From NCBI GenBank assembly GCA_016182965.1, contig JACPFM010000129.1, forward strand, positions 1 to 64,000: a stretch of DNA of 64,000 nucleotides, written 5' to 3'. The stretch comes from Deltaproteobacteria bacterium. GTDB lineage: Bacteria; Myxococcota_A; Polyangia; Polyangiales; JADJMO01. The translations under genes and the position numbers were made by a program. Each line of letters starts with the position of its first letter. Position 1 is the stretch's first letter. Below the pieces are notes generated by a model. The model had not been told where the DNA came from, ran no database searches, and saw only the letters and a program-made list of their open reading frames with translations. Shown here in pieces: positions 61,231 through 64,000 of this stretch.

Positions 61231-64000
61231 GTGCGCCCCGAACGCCCCCGCGAGTCCACCGCGCGCGTGAAGTCCCAGCTTCGCGCGCACCTCGATTTCC
61301 TCCACGGCGTGCCGCTCGCGGTGGACGACGGTGCGATCTCCTGGCTGGTGCTCCCCGCCGGCGAGGTCGTGCGCGTCGACGGCACCACCCTGAGCGGGGC
61401 GACCCGATGCGTGCGCGAGCTCCTCCGCGAGCCAGCCCTGCTCGCCCGCGTCGTCGGCGACACCGATCGCTGGAAGGCCCGCGTCCTTTCGGCGATCGAG
61501 CGCCTCAAGCCGGCGCTCCATCGCGATGCCCCGCTCGACGACGCCGTCGCGGATCTCGTCGGCGCGCTGCCTTCGGGGGCCGCGCGGCGCGCGCGCAAGG
61601 CGCTCGGCGATCCCCGAACCCGCGCGATCGCCGCGCGCGTCCTGTGGGCCCACGCGCTCGAGCCGGAGGTCGTCCCCGCCGCGCTGGCCGCGCTCGACGA
61701 CCACTGGGCGCTGCTCGCGTCGATGTCGGACGCCCCCGTCGCCTGCCACGCGCTGCTCCGCATCGCACGAGAGGACGGCCCTCGGGCCGGCGCGCTGTTC
61801 GCCTGGCTCGAGGAGGCGACGGAGACCGGCGCGCCACGCTGCGATCGGCGCGCCTTCGTCGACGCCTTCCCGCTCTCCGTCGAACCTGCCTCCTCGCCCG
61901 TCAGCGTGCGAGCGCCGCATCCGGCGCCGAAGCAGCAGCTGACCGCGCTGCCGAAGCTCGCGACGTGGCTCGGCCAGCAGGACGCGCGCACGCGCCGCGC
62001 CGCGCTGTCGCTGGTGACGGCGAGCGCACCGCTCGGACGGCTGCGCGAGTGGACCGTCGCGTGGGAGGAGCTCGCTTCGCTCGACGCCGCGGCGCGCAGA
62101 CGAAAGGAGTGGCGGCCGGACGCGCCGATCATCGGCAAGCTCCGCGCGTTGAAGGACCGGCTGCCGCCGCCCTGCGATCTGGAGGCGTTCGTCGGCGCCG
62201 TCCGCGTCCTCTCGGACTCGCGCTGGAGCGAGGTCGTCGATCCGCTCGTGCGAACCCTCGCGGTGGTGCCCGCGCCGGCTCGTGCGCGGTACCTCGAGTA
62301 CTGGGCGGAGATCGTGCGCGACGCCGACGAGCCCGCGCGGCGGCGCATCCCGGCCTACCTCGCGGCGTTCCGCGGCTGGGCGGCCACCGCGACCGAACTC
62401 GCGCCGTGGCGCGTGCTGTCCGAGCTCGACCACCCGGTGCGCACCTGGGCCTCGCCCGACGAGGGCCTGATCGTGTCGCTCCGCGGCGACGGCGTGTTGC
62501 AGCGGTTCTTCGCGACGTTGGCGGCGGCCCAGACGCGCGACATCGATCTGCTCGAGACGGTGGTGACGTCCTCGCGCGGCGAACCGCGGCTGCTCGCCGA
62601 GCGCGCCGACGCCTTGTCGAAGCACGACCTGCCCCCGAGCCGCCTGAAGCACGCGCTCCGCCTCGCCGACGCGCTCGGGCCGACGACCACGGAGGAGTGG
62701 GTCACGCTGGTCGTCGCGCTCGCCACGCGCGCGGCCGCCGCGCTCGACCGAGCGTGGTCGAACGCGCCCCTCGACGACGCCGTCCGCGCCTGCATGCGGC
62801 GCACGTTCGTCGCCAGCCCGCACGTCATCGCAGGCGTCTCGCTGATGGTCGCGATCGCCGACGAGGTCCCGCCGCCGATCCGGGCTAGCGGCGATCTCCC
62901 GCGGTGGGCCGCGCGCTACCCCGAGCCGCTGCACCGCGCCCTCGCGCGCGTCACCGAAGACGTCGCGCGAAAGCTCCTCGACGACGACTTCCCGGCGGAC
63001 GAGTCGCTGAAGAGGCAGATCCGTGCGCTCGAAGCCCGCGCCGACGCGACGCCCGCGATGCGCCGGCGCATCGAGACCTTGCGCGCGCGCATCGGGGTCG
63101 AGCGGGAGCTCAGCGCGCGGCGGCTCTCGAACCTCGCGGGCAAGCTCGAGCAGGCCGCGGACCGCGCGTGGTTCGGCGAGTGGTCCGGCCGCTTGCGCGA
63201 GGCGTGCGCGCGCACCATCGAGCGCTTGCTCGGGAGCTGCCCCTCGTGGGCGCTCGAGGACCACAACCTGGCCGCCCTGCACGCCGCGCTGGAGCTCGAG
63301 CCCGAAGGTCGCGATCTCGCGCTGCGCCTGTTCCGCCTGCGCACCGGGCCGAGGCCGTGGGACCTCTCGGAGGCCCCCGAGAACGTCGCGTTCGTGAGGG
63401 GGCTCCGCGCGCGCGGCATCGATCCGCGGCCTTGGATCGACGGCATCGGCGTGATCGAGCGCGCGGGTCCCGACGGCGCCACGTGCCTCCTGTCGCTCGA
63501 GGACGATCCGCTCGAGATCTTCCAGATGGGCGAGCGCTTCGGCACCTGCCTGAGCGTCGGCTCCTCGAACTACTTCTCGGTGTTCGCCAACGCCGCCGAC
63601 ATCGACAAGCGCGTCGCCTACGGGCGCGACGCCGAGGGCAAGGTGCTCGCGCGCTGCCTCCTGGCCTTGACCGATGACGGCCACGTGCTGACGTTCCACG
63701 CCTACGCGCACCAGCACTCCGAGGTCTTCGCGCGGCTGTTCGGCGAGCTCGCCGCCATGCTCGCGGAGAAGATGGGCACCGTCTGCGCGCCGAGCGGCCG
63801 CGTGCGCGCCCGGGTGGCGAAGAACTGGTACGACGACGGACCGATCGATCTCGCGGGCCAGTTCCCCTTCCTGCACGACGAGCGCAGCCGGCTGCGTCGA
63901 TCGATGCGCGAGATCGAGCCTGCCGAGGTGGTGCGCCTCGCGGCCGAGGCCTTCGAGCCGCGCCCGCTCGACGCGCTCACGATCCCGCTCGTCCTCTCGC
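61231..64000 (+). CDS. Large helical protein of unknown function, C-terminal end outside window
   Basis: At least 923 codons, open to the window edge, so the gene is partial. GTG 61231 follows an in-frame TGA (61213); GTG 61267 is another option. Most of it is helical with Leu/Ala/Arg-rich, HEAT-like segments (IAARVLWAHALEPEVVPAAL, RLKHALRLADALGPTTTEEW). Near residue 766 a distinct motif appears, MGERFGTCLSVGSSNYFSVF, then DIDKRVAYGRDAEGKVLARC and LTFHAYAH, which weakly recalls the Cys-containing core of PcfJ-like proteins. I cannot assign a function. No signal peptide. Confidence 0.75.
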   Translation, partial: MRPERPRESTARVKSQLRAHLDFLHGVPLAVDDGAISWLVLPAGEVVRVDGTTLSGATRCVRELLREPALLARVVGDTDRWKARVLSAIERLKPALHRDAPLDDAVADLVGALPSGAARRARKALGDPRTRAIAARVLWAHALEPEVVPAALAALDDHWALLASMSDAPVACHALLRIAREDGPRAGALFAWLEEATETGAPRCDRRAFVDAFPLSVEPASSPVSVRAPHPAPKQQLTALPKLATWLGQQDARTRRAALSLVTASAPLGRLREWTVAWEELASLDAAARRRKEWRPDAPIIGKLRALKDRLPPPCDLEAFVGAVRVLSDSRWSEVVDPLVRTLAVVPAPARARYLEYWAEIVRDADEPARRRIPAYLAAFRGWAATATELAPWRVLSELDHPVRTWASPDEGLIVSLRGDGVLQRFFATLAAAQTRDIDLLETVVTSSRGEPRLLAERADALSKHDLPPSRLKHALRLADALGPTTTEEWVTLVVALATRAAAALDRAWSNAPLDDAVRACMRRTFVASPHVIAGVSLMVAIADEVPPPIRASGDLPRWAARYPEPLHRALARVTEDVARKLLDDDFPADESLKRQIRALEARADATPAMRRRIETLRARIGVERELSARRLSNLAGKLEQAADRAWFGEWSGRLREACARTIERLLGSCPSWALEDHNLAALHAALELEPEGRDLALRLFRLRTGPRPWDLSEAPENVAFVRGLRARGIDPRPWIDGIGVIERAGPDGATCLLSLEDDPLEIFQMGERFGTCLSVGSSNYFSVFANAADIDKRVAYGRDAEGKVLARCLLALTDDGHVLTFHAYAHQHSEVFARLFGELAAMLAEKMGTVCAPSGRVRARVAKNWYDDGPIDLAGQFPFLHDERSRLRRSMREIEPAEVVRLAAEAFEPRPLDALTIPLVLS

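Noticed and set aside
60913..63876. 987-residue minus-strand open frame
   Set aside because: It is antisense to the partial plus-strand gene at 61231-64000. Its product is Arg/Ala/Glu-rich without domains, while the plus frame reads as a coherent helical protein with a distinct C-terminal block.

Overview
The window looks like chromosomal DNA from a GC-rich member of the Myxococcota, most likely the Polyangia. Evidence is the very high GC3 codon use, many secreted lipoproteins with long Asp/Thr/Ser/Gly-rich linkers after the lipidated Cys, two proteins ending in a MYXO-CTERM-like sorting tail (Cys motif, hydrophobic helix, Arg cluster), and a PEGA/TPR protein typical of that phylum. No rRNA, tRNA, CRISPR array or prophage was seen. 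GC-rich coding leaves long antisense ORFs open; genes were chosen by protein character, start context and operon spacing.

Layout. 1-17.9 kb: universal stress protein, GFA protein, two secreted propeller/kelch proteins, a sugar-type ABC transporter pair, an ABC exporter divergent from an M19 dipeptidase, a MYXO-CTERM protein with a 15-bp coding minisatellite, O-methyltransferase, thioredoxin, ClC-CBS channel, Maf and a MazG-like protein. 18-21.3 kb: a flavin monooxygenase next to a pqqA-pqqD-pqqE set (pqqA is only 30 codons). 22-25.4 kb: a REP-associated tyrosine transposase-like gene and a patch of poorly recognisable genes. 25.4-31.9 kb: TfoX-like protein and AAA ATPase, then a tight four-gene operon: SPASM radical SAM enzyme, two small repeat-bearing peptides, and a B12-type radical SAM enzyme fused to a PIMT-like methyltransferase. 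This is the best candidate for an undescribed peptide-modification (RiPP-like) system. 31.9-44.9 kb: PAP2, SulP, stress-type proteins, hotdog, GDT1, PilZ, M15 peptidase and a tetR-adaptor-RND efflux operon. 45-50.6 kb: lipoproteins, PEGA/TPR protein, N-formylglutamate amidohydrolase and a frameshifted lipoprotein gene. 50.6-54.6 kb: simple repeats and an overlapping hlyD-ATPase-permease-tetR operon. 54.7-64 kb: a large propeller lipoprotein, a redoxin lipoprotein with an in-frame UGA that reads as selenocysteine (UGFC motif with a bacterial SECIS-like hairpin), LysR, a Cys-rich Tat lipoprotein coupled to a ferritin-like di-iron protein, an AgmX-like fragment, and a long unknown protein running off the window.

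Two further themes stand out. First, short palindromes (an identical 18-bp hairpin in opposite orientation at 32.57 and 54.68 kb, and a composite element at 18.0-18.36 kb) coexist with a RAYT-like gene. Second, GGTCGAA heptads, 7-bp and 6-bp arrays and a polypyrimidine tract occupy several intergenic gaps.
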